This document shows positions 9,814 through 16,716 of a stretch of DNA of 23,250 nt, piece after piece; the first letter of the stretch is position 1; every line of letters begins with the position of its first letter. The translations under genes were made by a program, and so were the position numbers. Below the pieces are notes generated by a model. It worked only from the letters and a program-made list of their open reading frames with translations. It was not told the origin of the DNA and did no database searches. The DNA comes from an uncultured Collinsella sp. (GTDB lineage Bacteria > Actinomycetota > Coriobacteriia > Coriobacteriales > Coriobacteriaceae), in NCBI GenBank assembly GCA_900551635.1, contig URWQ01000001.1, forward strand, positions 1 to 23,250, written 5' to 3'.

Positions 9814-11166
9814 TTAGCTCTGAGCTCGCACGCGAGCGGCGCCGAGTTCGGTCAGATGGTATTTCTGGCCATGCTTGATGACCAAGCCGGCCTGCGCCAA
9901 GTCATTGAGCGTGCGTGACCAAGTGGGGGCCGAGTTTCCAAACGCCCTCGCAAGATCGGTTGCGCCGCACGCTTGATTTTGCGCCAGATAGCCCAGCGCG
10001 GCGTTGCCGCGATCGCTTACGAACACGTCCGGTTGTGGCTGTGCATACTGATTTACTGCATTAGGATACATCATTTGAGCTGCTGGTTGTTGAGAACTCT
10101 GCGTCGGCGGCATTTGCTGTTGAAAACTTTGAGGCCACTGTTGGTAAGGCTGCGGAGGCGTCTGCTGGGTCCAGGGGTTGTACTGCTGCTGCGGCATCTG
10201 CTGGTACGGCTGCTGATATCCCTGCTGGTACTGCTGCGGGAACTGCTGGCCATACCCCAGTGGCGGCATCTGCTGATATGGATATCCCTGTTGGTACGGC
10301 TGATAGCCCATTTGCTGGCCACCCGGCGCCCCCGTCGCCTGCTGCATTGCTGCTGCATCCTGATCAGCCAGCGGCATGGCCTCTGGCATGTTTGGCGGCA
10401 TCGACATAGATGCCGCCTGGGGTTCTTGTGTGGGAAGCATTCCGGGCTGCTGCATCTGTCCCACGGGGGGCTGCATCTGCTGCGTTGCCACGGGCTGCTG
10501 CGCAAAAGCTCCCGGCAGGGGATGTGTGGGCTGCTCCGTCTCGGGCCGCACGGCAGCGCCGCGTCCGCCGGCACGCTCGATTTCCTGCACGCGTTTAGGG
10601 TTCAGGCTTACCGTAACCACGGTGCCGTTGCCCATGTTGTCCTCGATGGATACGGCACCGCCGGCGTTTTCCAAATACTCCTGCACCATGGGAAACCCTG
10701 CTCCGGTTCCACGGATATAGCGCTTCATCTTGCTGTTTGCGCTGGTAACGCCAAAGTCGAAAGCACGTTCCTTGTCGTTGATGCCGGGTCCTTGGTCAGC
10801 AAAGCGGATGGTGTCTCCGCCGTCCAGAATCGAGATGATGGGCTCGGCAAAGTGTGCGTGGATAAAGTTTTCGACAATCTCGCGGATGACCATGAGCGAG
10901 ATATGGCCACCTTGTTCTTTCATGCACTGGTAGACGGTGTTGGTCGTCTCTTCCAAATACGTGCGGACATCTTGCGGATCAATGACGATCACCCGCGGTG
11001 TCGACAGCATGTCGTCATAGACGGCGATGCGCGCGGCGTACATGGCTTTTGGCGCCTGCGTGGTCGTCTGCTCGCCTTCCGCACGCTCTTCGCGCACGCC
11101 GGTGATGTGCTCGTTGTCGGGTGCCGGGTCTCCGGAATCGACCATGGTGTAAAAGTCGTCAGACAT
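9814..11166 (-). CDS. GHKL ATPase-winged helix protein of unknown role, upstream of dnaA
   Basis: I do not recognise a named family for this 450-aa protein. Residues about 60-190 form a histidine-kinase-type ATPase fold: N-box REIVENFIHAHF (Glu96, Asn100), G1 box DQGPGI (124-129) and G2 box GTGAGFPMV (153-161), ending in NGTVVTVSL. There is no phospho-accepting histidine domain, sensor or membrane segment, so it resembles SpoIIAB/RsbW-like ATPases more than a full sensor kinase. Residues about 210-380 are a low-complexity Gln/Pro/Tyr/Met-rich linker with repeated YQQ units. Residues about 385-445 look like a winged helix (ATDLARAFGNSAPTWSRTLNDL, then a GLVIKHGQKYHLTELG wing). It is the first gene of the dnaA transcript and sits inside the origin, suggesting an ATP-responsive DNA-binding regulator. 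Confidence 0.85.
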   Translation of the reverse strand: MSDDFYTMVDSGDPAPDNEHITGVREERAEGEQTTTQAPKAMYAARIAVYDDMLSTPRVIVIDPQDVRTYLEETTNTVYQCMKEQGGHISLMVIREIVENFIHAHFAEPIISILDGGDTIRFADQGPGINDKERAFDFGVTSANSKMKRYIRGTGAGFPMVQEYLENAGGAVSIEDNMGNGTVVTVSLNPKRVQEIERAGGRGAAVRPETEQPTHPLPGAFAQQPVATQQMQPPVGQMQQPGMLPTQEPQAASMSMPPNMPEAMPLADQDAAAMQQATGAPGGQQMGYQPYQQGYPYQQMPPLGYGQQFPQQYQQGYQQPYQQMPQQQYNPWTQQTPPQPYQQWPQSFQQQMPPTQSSQQPAAQMMYPNAVNQYAQPQPDVFVSDRGNAALGYLAQNQACGATDLARAFGNSAPTWSRTLNDLAQAGLVIKHGQKYHLTELGAARVRAQS

Positions 11167-11400
11167 GCCGCTCGCAATCTTTCAAAAGGTTTCGAACAAA
11201 TAGTAGCTCACCGTGCAACGTTTCTCATCTTTCGACAACTTTTCAAAACTTGTTGAAAACTTTGGAAAACGGGTGAAAAGTTCTCAACATTGCCAACATG
11301 ACCTGTTGAAAACTCGATGAAATATCGTGAAAGGTTGCCATGAGGCGCAAATTTCGGTTGTGCTTATGGGGGAACCGTGTGAACTGCGCAACCTTTTACC
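11167..11400. other. Upstream half of a bipartite oriC
   Basis: This non-coding stretch between the divergent dnaA-operon and rpmH transcripts holds two perfect TGTTGAAAA words (11251-11259 and 11304-11312, TTTTCAACA on the minus strand) and TTCTCAACA (11281-11289). A run of GAAAA words is phased every 10 bases (11251-11280). The 17-base word at 11230-11246 matches 8040-8056 in the other half. A 9-bp inverted repeat AAAGGTTGC/GCAACCTTT lies at 11330-11338 and 11388-11396. A weak minus-strand TACTAT (11205-11200) could be the -10 of the dnaA operon promoter, with no convincing -35. Confidence 0.7.
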
Positions 11401-11409
11401 TTTGATTTC

Positions 11410-11439
11410 TTGACATTTGAACATTGATTTCCCTACAAT
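11410..11439 (+). promoter_or_regulatory. Sigma-70-type promoter of rpmH
   Basis: A perfect TTGACA (11410-11415) and TACAAT (11434-11439, 5 of 6 matches) are separated by 18 bases. Transcription would start near 11446, giving a leader of about 66 bases before rpmH. That leader contains a 7-bp G+C-rich hairpin (11466-11472 with 11477-11483). This is the best promoter match in the window and fits a strongly expressed ribosomal protein gene. Confidence 0.8.
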
Positions 11440-11511
11440 CTTCAAGCTCACGTGTCTATATCTGCGTCCGCGTCCCCGCGGACACTCGAAATGCAGCAGG
11501 AGGAACTTAAG

Positions 11512-11646
11512 ATGAAGCGTACGTATCAGCCTAATAAGCGTAAGCGTGCCAAGACCCATGGCTTCCGTGCCCGTATGGCCACTAAGGGTGGTCGTGCCGT
11601 GCTCGCCCGTCGTCGCGCCAAGGGCCGCAAGCGTCTCACTGTCTAG
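11512..11646 (+). CDS. rpmH: 50S ribosomal protein L34
   Basis: This 44-aa very basic protein reads [18 protein letters not shown] at the start and ends [11 protein letters not shown], which is diagnostic of L34 of the large ribosomal subunit. An open frame extends 20 codons upstream, but AGGAGG at 11498-11503 with 8-base spacing and the family length fix the ATG at 11512. It opens the rpmH-rnpA-yidD-yidC-jag cluster, a standard neighbour of bacterial origins. Confidence 0.97.
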   Translation: MKRTYQPNKRKRAKTHGFRARMATKGGRAVLARRRAKGRKRLTV

Positions 11647-11666
11647 CAGCGATACACACATCTCGC

Positions 11667-12005
11667 ATGAAGACTATTAAGTCTCGGCAAGATTTCGAGC
11701 ATGTGTTCAGTCAGGGGCGTCGTTTCAATCACCCTCTGATTCGAATGACCATATGTGAATCGGTTGGCGAAGGCGACTCCGGAAGGGTCGCCTTCGTTGG
11801 TGCTAAGCGACTCGGTTGTGCCGTCGTGCGCAACCGATCTAAGCGTGTGATGCGCGAGGCCGCCCGCAGCTGCGGATTTCCCGTTGCGGGTTATGACATC
11901 ATCTTGTTTGCAACTCCCAAGACGAGGGTTTCCTCGCCGCAGGAGATGGACAAGGCGTTGCGTTCGCTTATGAAGCGCGCCGGCGTTGCCGGGGAGGAGC
12001 GATGA
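11667..12005 (+). CDS. rnpA: Ribonuclease P protein component
   Basis: This is the protein subunit of RNase P, which helps the catalytic RNA remove tRNA 5' leaders. It is 112 aa and basic, with the family signature [11 protein letters not shown] at about residues 55-65. It begins 20 bases after rpmH without an obvious Shine-Dalgarno, so expression is probably coupled to rpmH. Its last codons overlap the yidD start through ATGA. Confidence 0.95.
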   Translation: MKTIKSRQDFEHVFSQGRRFNHPLIRMTICESVGEGDSGRVAFVGAKRLGCAVVRNRSKRVMREAARSCGFPVAGYDIILFATPKTRVSSPQEMDKALRSLMKRAGVAGEER

Positions 12006-12226
12006 GCAATCACGTTTTGCGACGTGTTGCCATCGCTCCTATTCGCATATATCAACAGGTTATTTCGCCCTTATTGCCTGACGCCTGCATTTATTACCCA
12101 ACGTGCTCGCAATACGCCATCCAGGCGATTGAGAAGCACGGTGTTTTGAGAGGCTGCTGGCTTGCCGTGAGGCGCATCGCTCGCTGCAATCCCCTGCACG
12201 TCGGCGGTTATGACCCTGTGCCCTAG
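12002..12226 (+). CDS. yidD: Membrane protein insertion efficiency factor YidD
   Basis: This 74-aa protein carries the conserved family core [17 protein letters not shown] (about residues 31-47), with further cysteines at GCW and [14 protein letters not shown]. YidD assists the YidC insertase at the inner face of the membrane. Its start overlaps the rnpA stop by 4 bases and its stop is 29 bases before yidC, the usual rnpA-yidD-yidC order. Confidence 0.95.
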   Translation: MSNHVLRRVAIAPIRIYQQVISPLLPDACIYYPTCSQYAIQAIEKHGVLRGCWLAVRRIARCNPLHVGGYDPVP

Positions 12227-12255
12227 CGGGCACTCGCTATCGGAGGAAAACTTAC

Positions 12256-13026
12256 ATGTGGGATTGGATCGTTAACATCCTTTTCGAGCTGCTCAAGCTC
12301 ATCCAGACCTTTGCGGTCGACTGGGGCCTGTCCATCATCATCCTGGTGGTCATCATCCGTCTGCTGCTGACGCCGCTTATGCTCAAGTCGACCAAGTCGA
12401 CGGCTCGCATGCAGGTGCTGCAGCCCAAGATGCTCGAGATCCAGGAGCGCTATGCCGACGATCCCCAGCGTCAGGCCGAGGAGATGCAGAAGTTCTACAG
12501 CGAGAACAAGTTCAACCCCATGGCTGGCTGTCTGCCGCTGCTGATTCAGATGCCTATCCTGTTCGCCCTGTTTACATTGCTGCGCAACCTGCCGCAGTAC
12601 TTTAACGACGGCACGTTCTCGTTCTTCAACATCCTGCCCGACCTGACCACCACGCCGAGCGCTTCCTTTGCCGATGGCTTTATGGTTGCACTGCCTGCGC
12701 TGGTTTGCCTGATCCTGTTTGCCGTCCTGACCCTGATTCCGCAGCTCTATATGTCGCGCAACCAGACCGGCCAGCAGGCTCAGAGCATGCGTATGATGGC
12801 CGTTGTCATGACGGTCATGATGCTTTGGATGGGCTGGAGCCTTCCCGTTGGTGTTCTGCTGTACTACGACGTCTCGTCTGCTTGGCAGGTTATCCAGCAG
12901 ATTTTTGTGACGCAGAAGGTCATCGACAAGGCGAAGGCCGATGAGGAGGAGCGTCTTAAGAACGCTCCGCTGCAGGTTGAGGTCACTCGTCGCGAGAAGA
13001 AGCCGCGCCCGCACAAGAAGAAGTAG
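12256..13026 (+). CDS. yidC: Membrane protein insertase YidC/OxaI family
   Basis: The protein inserts and folds membrane proteins, alone or with SecYEG. It is 256 aa, the short Gram-positive type without the large periplasmic domain of proteobacteria, and shows about five hydrophobic segments. Arg35 in VVIIRLLLTPL is the conserved charged residue in the groove of the first core helix, followed by a charged cytoplasmic hairpin (about residues 43-85). The tail is strongly basic (RREKKPRPHKKK), as expected for ribosome contact. No lipoprotein cysteine is seen at the N-terminus. GGAGG lies 9 bases before the ATG. Confidence 0.95.
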   Translation: MWDWIVNILFELLKLIQTFAVDWGLSIIILVVIIRLLLTPLMLKSTKSTARMQVLQPKMLEIQERYADDPQRQAEEMQKFYSENKFNPMAGCLPLLIQMPILFALFTLLRNLPQYFNDGTFSFFNILPDLTTTPSASFADGFMVALPALVCLILFAVLTLIPQLYMSRNQTGQQAQSMRMMAVVMTVMMLWMGWSLPVGVLLYYDVSSAWQVIQQIFVTQKVIDKAKADEEERLKNAPLQVEVTRREKKPRPHKKK

Positions 13027-13043
13027 TGGGATATCAATCTTAT

Positions 13044-13056
13044 TTAGGTACCTAAC
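13044..13056. repeat. TTAGGTACCTAAC word, copy 1 (12-bp palindrome)
   Basis: TTAGGTACCTAA is a perfect palindrome with a further shared C. It lies just before the jag ribosome binding site. The identical 13-base word occurs at 16548-16560 after the ytxH-like gene. Function is unknown. Confidence 0.6.
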
Positions 13057-13070
13057 TTTTGGAGTACGTT

Positions 13071-13640
13071 ATGTCTGAAGAGATCATCGAGGATATGTTT
13101 GAGGAGGTTGCCCCGCAGGTTGCGGGCGATTATCCCGAGATTGCACAGCGCTACAAGGCTGGTGAAGAGCTGACCGATGAGGAGCTCGACACCATTGCCG
13201 ATGTTGCGATTTCCATCCTGCGTTCCATCCTTTCGCACTTCGATGCCGCCAACTCTCCTATCGATGAGTATGAGGGCGACGAGGGTGAGCTGATTTTGGA
13301 TGTAACGGCTCCCGACCTTGCTGTTCTCATTGGCCGTCATGGTCGCACCCTTGATGCCCTTCAGGTTATGTTCTCTTTGCTGGTGAGCCGCAAACTTGGC
13401 TTTAGGTATCCGGTTGTAGTGGACGTAGAGGGATACAAGAGTCGCCGTCAGGACAAGGTTGCTTCCATGGCTCAGTCTGCTGCCGAGCGTGCCATCCGCA
13501 CTCATAAGAGTGTTTCGCTTCCGCCCATGAATGCCTACGAGCGTCGACTGGTTCATATTGCGCTTCGTGGCAATGATGCCGTCGATACTCATTCTGAGGG
13601 TTCTGACCCTGATCGCCATGTGGTGATTGTTGCTCGATAA
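13071..13640 (+). CDS. jag: RNA-binding protein Jag/KhpB (KH-R3H)
   Basis: The protein is 189 aa from the ATG chosen because GGAG lies 6 bases upstream. A TTG 12 bases earlier is in frame but overlaps that Shine-Dalgarno. An acidic N-terminal segment (1-75) resembles the Jag_N region in placement. A KH domain follows with IGRHGRTLDALQ (about 87-98), then an R3H domain with NAYERRLVHIAL (about 154-165) and DRHVVIVAR at the end. KhpB proteins bind many small RNAs and mRNAs and affect cell elongation in Gram-positives. It closes the rpmH cluster and is followed by a strong terminator. Confidence 0.93.
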   Translation: MSEEIIEDMFEEVAPQVAGDYPEIAQRYKAGEELTDEELDTIADVAISILRSILSHFDAANSPIDEYEGDEGELILDVTAPDLAVLIGRHGRTLDALQVMFSLLVSRKLGFRYPVVVDVEGYKSRRQDKVASMAQSAAERAIRTHKSVSLPPMNAYERRLVHIALRGNDAVDTHSEGSDPDRHVVIVAR

Positions 13641-13658
13641 TCTTCTCGAGCTTATGCT

Positions 13659-13690
13659 AAGGGGACGTGGTTTCCACGTCCCCTTTTTTT
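13659..13690 (+). terminator. Rho-independent terminator after jag
   Basis: A 10-bp perfect stem (13661-13670 with 13674-13683) with a TTT loop is followed by seven T residues. It ends the rpmH-rnpA-yidD-yidC-jag transcript and separates it from rsmG. Confidence 0.93.
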
Positions 13691-13736
13691 GTCAAAAGTT
13701 CTCGATACACTGATTTTTGTCAGAAAGGAGCTTTCG

Positions 13737-14474
13737 TTGTTAGTACTTACTGATCAGCAGGCTGACGAGATGTTGAGTCGTCTAACTTCCTATTGCAAAG
13801 AGTATTCCTTGAGCGTAACTGATGTTGAGCTGAGGAAATGTATTCAGCATTTGGATTTGGTTCTAGAAACAAATAAGACAACCAATCTCACCCGTATTCT
13901 TAACGTAGAAGATGCTGCAGTACTTCATATCCTCGACTCACTTGTTTTGCTCCCCTATATCAACAAGGCTCCTGAGGGAGCTTTGCTCGATATGGGAACA
14001 GGTGCGGGCTTCCCTGGTATTCCATTAACCATAACCACGCATCGTAAAGCTACTTATATTGACTCTGTTGGCAAGAAGGTTGATGCGGTTAATTCCTTTG
14101 TCCATGCTCTTGGATTGAAACATGCTCATGCGGTTCATGATCGTCTTGAAGAATATGCTCGAAGCCATAAGAAGCAGTTCTCTGTTGTAACCGCCCGCGC
14201 ACTGGCCCCTCTACCGATTCTTGTTGAGTATGCGGCTCCGTATCTGAAGGATGGAGGGCTATTTGTTATAACCAAGGGCAATCCTTCGGATGAGGAGCTT
14301 GCTTCCGGCATGTCAGCAGCTAAGATTTGCGGCTTCACTTTGCTTCTGAATGACGCAATTGATTTGCCTGAAGGCTTGGGTCACAGGGAGTTCATTGTTC
14401 TTAAGAAGAGTCATCCAGCATCCGTCTCATTGCCACGTGCAAATGGCGTGGCAAAGAAGAATCCGCTTGCCTAG
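13737..14474 (+). CDS. rsmG: 16S rRNA (guanine-N7)-methyltransferase RsmG
   Basis: RsmG (GidB) methylates G527 (E. coli numbering) of 16S rRNA using S-adenosylmethionine. The SAM-binding motif LLDMGTGAGFPG is at about residues 83-94, preceded by HILDSL and followed by VTARALAPL. I place the start at TTG 13737, which has AAAGGAG 6 bases upstream and gives 245 aa, close to the Gram-positive family length. The open frame reaches back into the jag terminator at 13689, which is not credible as coding. It is the usual neighbour of parAB, and the parS array begins immediately after its stop. Base composition is more A+T-rich than the yidC side. Confidence 0.94.
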   Translation: MLVLTDQQADEMLSRLTSYCKEYSLSVTDVELRKCIQHLDLVLETNKTTNLTRILNVEDAAVLHILDSLVLLPYINKAPEGALLDMGTGAGFPGIPLTITTHRKATYIDSVGKKVDAVNSFVHALGLKHAHAVHDRLEEYARSHKKQFSVVTARALAPLPILVEYAAPYLKDGGLFVITKGNPSDEELASGMSAAKICGFTLLLNDAIDLPEGLGHREFIVLKKSHPASVSLPRANGVAKKNPLA

Positions 14475-14475
14475 A

Positions 14476-14491
14476 TGTTTCACGTGAAACA
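14476..14491. promoter_or_regulatory. parS site 1
   Basis: TGTTTCACGTGAAACA is the canonical ParB-binding palindrome. It begins one base after the rsmG stop and is the first of three perfect copies spaced by exactly 39 bases. Confidence 0.97.
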
Positions 14492-14514
14492 TAATGGATA
14501 CTAACAACTTGCAG

Positions 14515-14530
14515 TGTTTCACGTGAAACA
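14515..14530. promoter_or_regulatory. parS site 2
   Basis: Second perfect 16-bp parS palindrome, 39 bases after the first. Sequence between the copies is not repeated, so this is not a simple tandem duplication. Confidence 0.97.
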
Positions 14531-14553
14531 TGGCGGTTGATATCGATTCGGAA

Positions 14554-14569
14554 TGTTTCACGTGAAACA
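14554..14569. promoter_or_regulatory. parS site 3
   Basis: Third perfect parS palindrome, 39 bases after the second and about 40 bases before the parA start. ParB bound here could also cover the parAB promoter region, which would give autoregulation. I see no convincing promoter hexamers to prove that. Confidence 0.97.
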
Positions 14570-14608
14570 TCCTCCGTTTGACAGCTTTAATACACACCAG
14601 GAGGGACC

Positions 14609-15409
14609 GTGGGATTTCGCGACGTTAAGCGTTCTAAGAGCGCAAAAGACACGCGTATCATTGCAATCATCAATCAAAAAGGCGGCGTCGGTAAGTCAAC
14701 GACGGCTGTAAACCTTGCAGCAGCACTGGGTGAGCAGGGTCGTAAGACACTGATTGTCGATTTTGATCCGCAGGGAAACAGCACCAGTGGATTCGGAATT
14801 GAAAAAGAAGGCCTTGACCACTGCATTTATGATGCATTGTTGAATGATGTGCCGGCAGAATCACTTGTTCTTGATACAAATTGTAAAAAGGTATTCGTTA
14901 TTCCGGCTACAATTCAGCTTGCAGGCGCGGAAATTGAGCTTGTAAGCGCAATCGCTCGTGAAACCCGCCTCAAAGATTTGCTTGAGCCGATTCAGGACGA
15001 GTTCGATTTTATTTTCATTGACTGTCCCCCCTCGCTCGGCCTGCTTACTATCAACGCCTTGACCGCAGCAGACAGCGTTTTGATTCCGATCCAATGCGAG
15101 TATTATGCACTCGAGGGCGTTACAAAGCTGCTTGAGTCAATGAAGATGGTCAAATCACGTCTGAACAAGGGCTTAGACACCTATGGTGTGCTTATGACCA
15201 TGTATGACTCGCGTACTTCTCTATCGAATCAGGTTGTTGAGGAGGTTCAATCGTACTTTGGTGATAAGGCGTTTAAGACGCTGATCCCCCGTACGGTTAA
15301 AATCTCCGAAGCTCCGTCTTTTGGAGAACCGGTAATTACCTATGCACCTCAAAATAAGGGTGCAAAAGCGTATATGAACCTTGCAAAAGAGGTGATCAAG
15401 CGTGCCTAG
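14609..15409 (+). CDS. parA: Chromosome partitioning ATPase ParA (Soj)
   Basis: ParA binds DNA non-specifically when ATP-bound and is released by ParB, driving origin segregation; in some bacteria it also regulates DnaA. It is 266 aa with the deviant Walker A KGGVGKST (about residues 24-31, signature Lys24), the switch motif DFDPQGNSTSG and Walker B FIFIDCPPSLG. A short basic N-terminus (about 15 residues) precedes the fold. The GTG start has AGGAGG with short spacing. It overlaps parB by 8 bases. Confidence 0.95.
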   Translation: MGFRDVKRSKSAKDTRIIAIINQKGGVGKSTTAVNLAAALGEQGRKTLIVDFDPQGNSTSGFGIEKEGLDHCIYDALLNDVPAESLVLDTNCKKVFVIPATIQLAGAEIELVSAIARETRLKDLLEPIQDEFDFIFIDCPPSLGLLTINALTAADSVLIPIQCEYYALEGVTKLLESMKMVKSRLNKGLDTYGVLMTMYDSRTSLSNQVVEEVQSYFGDKAFKTLIPRTVKISEAPSFGEPVITYAPQNKGAKAYMNLAKEVIKRA

Positions 15410-16307
15410 TGTAAAGAAACGTGGCGGATTGGGACGTGGACTCAATGCTTTGGTCTCAGAGGCCGAGTATGAGACCGGTGGTTCGGCTACATCGGCTGCA
15501 AATACCGCATCTGAAACAAAACTACCTATTGAGGATATCGTTCCCAACCCTAATCAGCCACGAATTCATTTTAATGAAACTGAACTTCGCGAGTTAAGCG
15601 AGTCAATCCAAGAACACGGCGTTTTGCAGCCGCTTTTGGTTCGCAAGCATGGAAACGGCTATGAGATCATTGCTGGTGAGCGTCGTTACCAAGCTTCAAA
15701 GCTTGCTGGTCTTGAGGAACTGCCTGTTATCATTAAAGATGTTAATGATGAAGAGATGCTGGCTCTTGCTCTTATCGAAAACCTTCAACGTTCTGATCTG
15801 AATCCCGTCGAAGAGGCTAAGGGCTATCGACAGCTCATCGATGCCAGCGGTATGACACAGGAGGCATTGTCGAAGGCAGTAAGCAAGTCACGCTCTGCAA
15901 TTACAAACTCGCTGCGTCTTCTCGATCTCCCCGAAATAGTTCAGCAGATGATTTTTGAGGGCAAACTTACTGCTGGTCATGCACGTGCGATTCTTGCAGT
16001 TCCCTATGAGGACGCGCGTATTCGACTTGCAGAGAAAGTTGTTGCAGAGGGCCTTTCCGTAAGAGCGACAGAAAATCTTGCTCCGTTGTTTTCTGCCGGA
16101 GAGACACCTAAGACGCCGAGGCCTGCAACCCCTCAGTCTTTTAAAAAGGCAGCCCGCGTGCTTCGTCAGGTATTTAATACCAATGTGCGTGTGAAGAGCT
16201 CGCGTGGAAAGAATAAGATTGAGATTGAGTTTAAAGACGAGGAAGAGCTCTCTCGTATTCTTGGCGAAATGATTCAGTTTGATCAAGGAGGCCAAGATGA
16301 AGAATAA
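15402..16307 (+). CDS. parB: Chromosome partitioning protein ParB (Spo0J)
   Basis: ParB is the CTP-dependent clamp that loads at parS and spreads along DNA. It is 301 aa. The N-terminus holds the ParA-contact motif LGRGL (about residues 10-14). The CTPase region has PNPNQPR, GERRYQAS (about 92-99) and ENLQRSDLNPVEEA. The helix-turn-helix MTQEALSKAVSKSRSAITN (about 151-169) is the parS-reading element, and the C-terminal segment fits the dimerisation domain. The GTG start has AGAGGTG about 9 bases upstream inside parA. Confidence 0.96.
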   Translation: MPSVKKRGGLGRGLNALVSEAEYETGGSATSAANTASETKLPIEDIVPNPNQPRIHFNETELRELSESIQEHGVLQPLLVRKHGNGYEIIAGERRYQASKLAGLEELPVIIKDVNDEEMLALALIENLQRSDLNPVEEAKGYRQLIDASGMTQEALSKAVSKSRSAITNSLRLLDLPEIVQQMIFEGKLTAGHARAILAVPYEDARIRLAEKVVAEGLSVRATENLAPLFSAGETPKTPRPATPQSFKKAARVLRQVFNTNVRVKSSRGKNKIEIEFKDEEELSRILGEMIQFDQGGQDEE

Positions 16308-16551
16308 GATTTTAACTGCGATTGCATTGGCGACGACTGTCGCGGCTGGTGCCTTTGCTGGATATAAGATCGCGAGAGACGATGAACTTCGAGGTCGTCT
16401 GCTTCGAGGCGCGCAAGATATCGTCGATACTTCCAAGAAGAAAATGGATGTTATGACAGAAGATGTTGCCATGCGTACAGCTCAGGTAACAAAGAATCCT
16501 AAGATTAATCAAGGTTGGGTTAGCAACCAATGGGAAAATGTAGGCTATTAG
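16297..16551 (+). CDS. Small YtxH-like membrane protein coupled to parB
   Basis: This 84-aa protein has one predicted membrane segment (about residues 5-22, LTAIALATTVAAGAFAGY). A basic/charged stretch KIARDDELRGRLLRG and a polar tail follow, the layout of YtxH-like proteins. The ATG at 16297 has AAGGAGG 5 bases upstream and overlaps the parB end by 11 bases, so it is probably translated with parAB. I can only say it is a small membrane protein; no catalytic motif is visible and the YtxH call rests on overall pattern. Confidence 0.8.
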   Translation: MKNKILTAIALATTVAAGAFAGYKIARDDELRGRLLRGAQDIVDTSKKKMDVMTEDVAMRTAQVTKNPKINQGWVSNQWENVGY

Positions 16552-16560
16552 GTACCTAAC
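16548..16560. repeat. TTAGGTACCTAAC word, copy 2 (12-bp palindrome)
   Basis: Identical to 13044-13056. It overlaps the stop codon of the ytxH-like gene. The two copies bracket jag, rsmG, parA, parB and the ytxH-like gene. Confidence 0.6.
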
Positions 16561-16580
16561 AATTACTTAGCATATTTTGT

Positions 16581-16623
16581 GGGGTCCTTGTCTGATTCAC
16601 GAGGCAAGGACCCCCCTATTTGG
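16581..16623 (+). terminator. Probable terminator of the parAB transcript
   Basis: A 10-bp perfect stem (16581-16590 with 16605-16614) has a 14-base loop and is followed by CCTATTT, a weak T-tract. It lies 29 bases after the ytxH-like stop, where the end of the parAB transcript is expected. Confidence 0.65.
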
Positions 16624-16664
16624 CCGTAAAAAATGGGACAGGTAGCAGCTGATTTTAAATTAAG

Positions 16665-16713
16665 GTCAATAAATGAAACGGCCCCGGTTGCATATTCTGC
16701 AACCGGGGCCGTT
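16665..16713 (-). terminator. Terminator of rlmN
   Basis: A 16-bp perfect stem (16677-16692 with 16698-16713) with a 5-base loop is followed on the minus strand by TCATTTATT, a broken T-rich tract. It lies about 38 bases beyond the rlmN stop. Confidence 0.75.
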
Positions 16714-16716
16714 CGA

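Noticed and set aside
9973..11256. 427-aa Leu/Arg-rich plus-strand frame opposite the GHKL gene
   Set aside because: It arises from the CAG-rich codons of the Gln-rich linker read on the other strand, giving Leu runs. The minus-strand protein has coherent domains.
11284..11661. 125-aa minus-strand frame across the rpmH promoter and gene
   Set aside because: It covers the origin half, the rpmH promoter and rpmH in antisense; no plausible start signal or homology.
12223..13014. 263-aa minus-strand frame opposite yidC
   Set aside because: Antisense shadow of a clear yidC; no ribosome binding site and no motif.
14578..14606. TTGACA upstream of parA as a promoter -35
   Set aside because: At 17 bases downstream lies the parA Shine-Dalgarno rather than a -10-like hexamer, and transcription would start inside the coding sequence.
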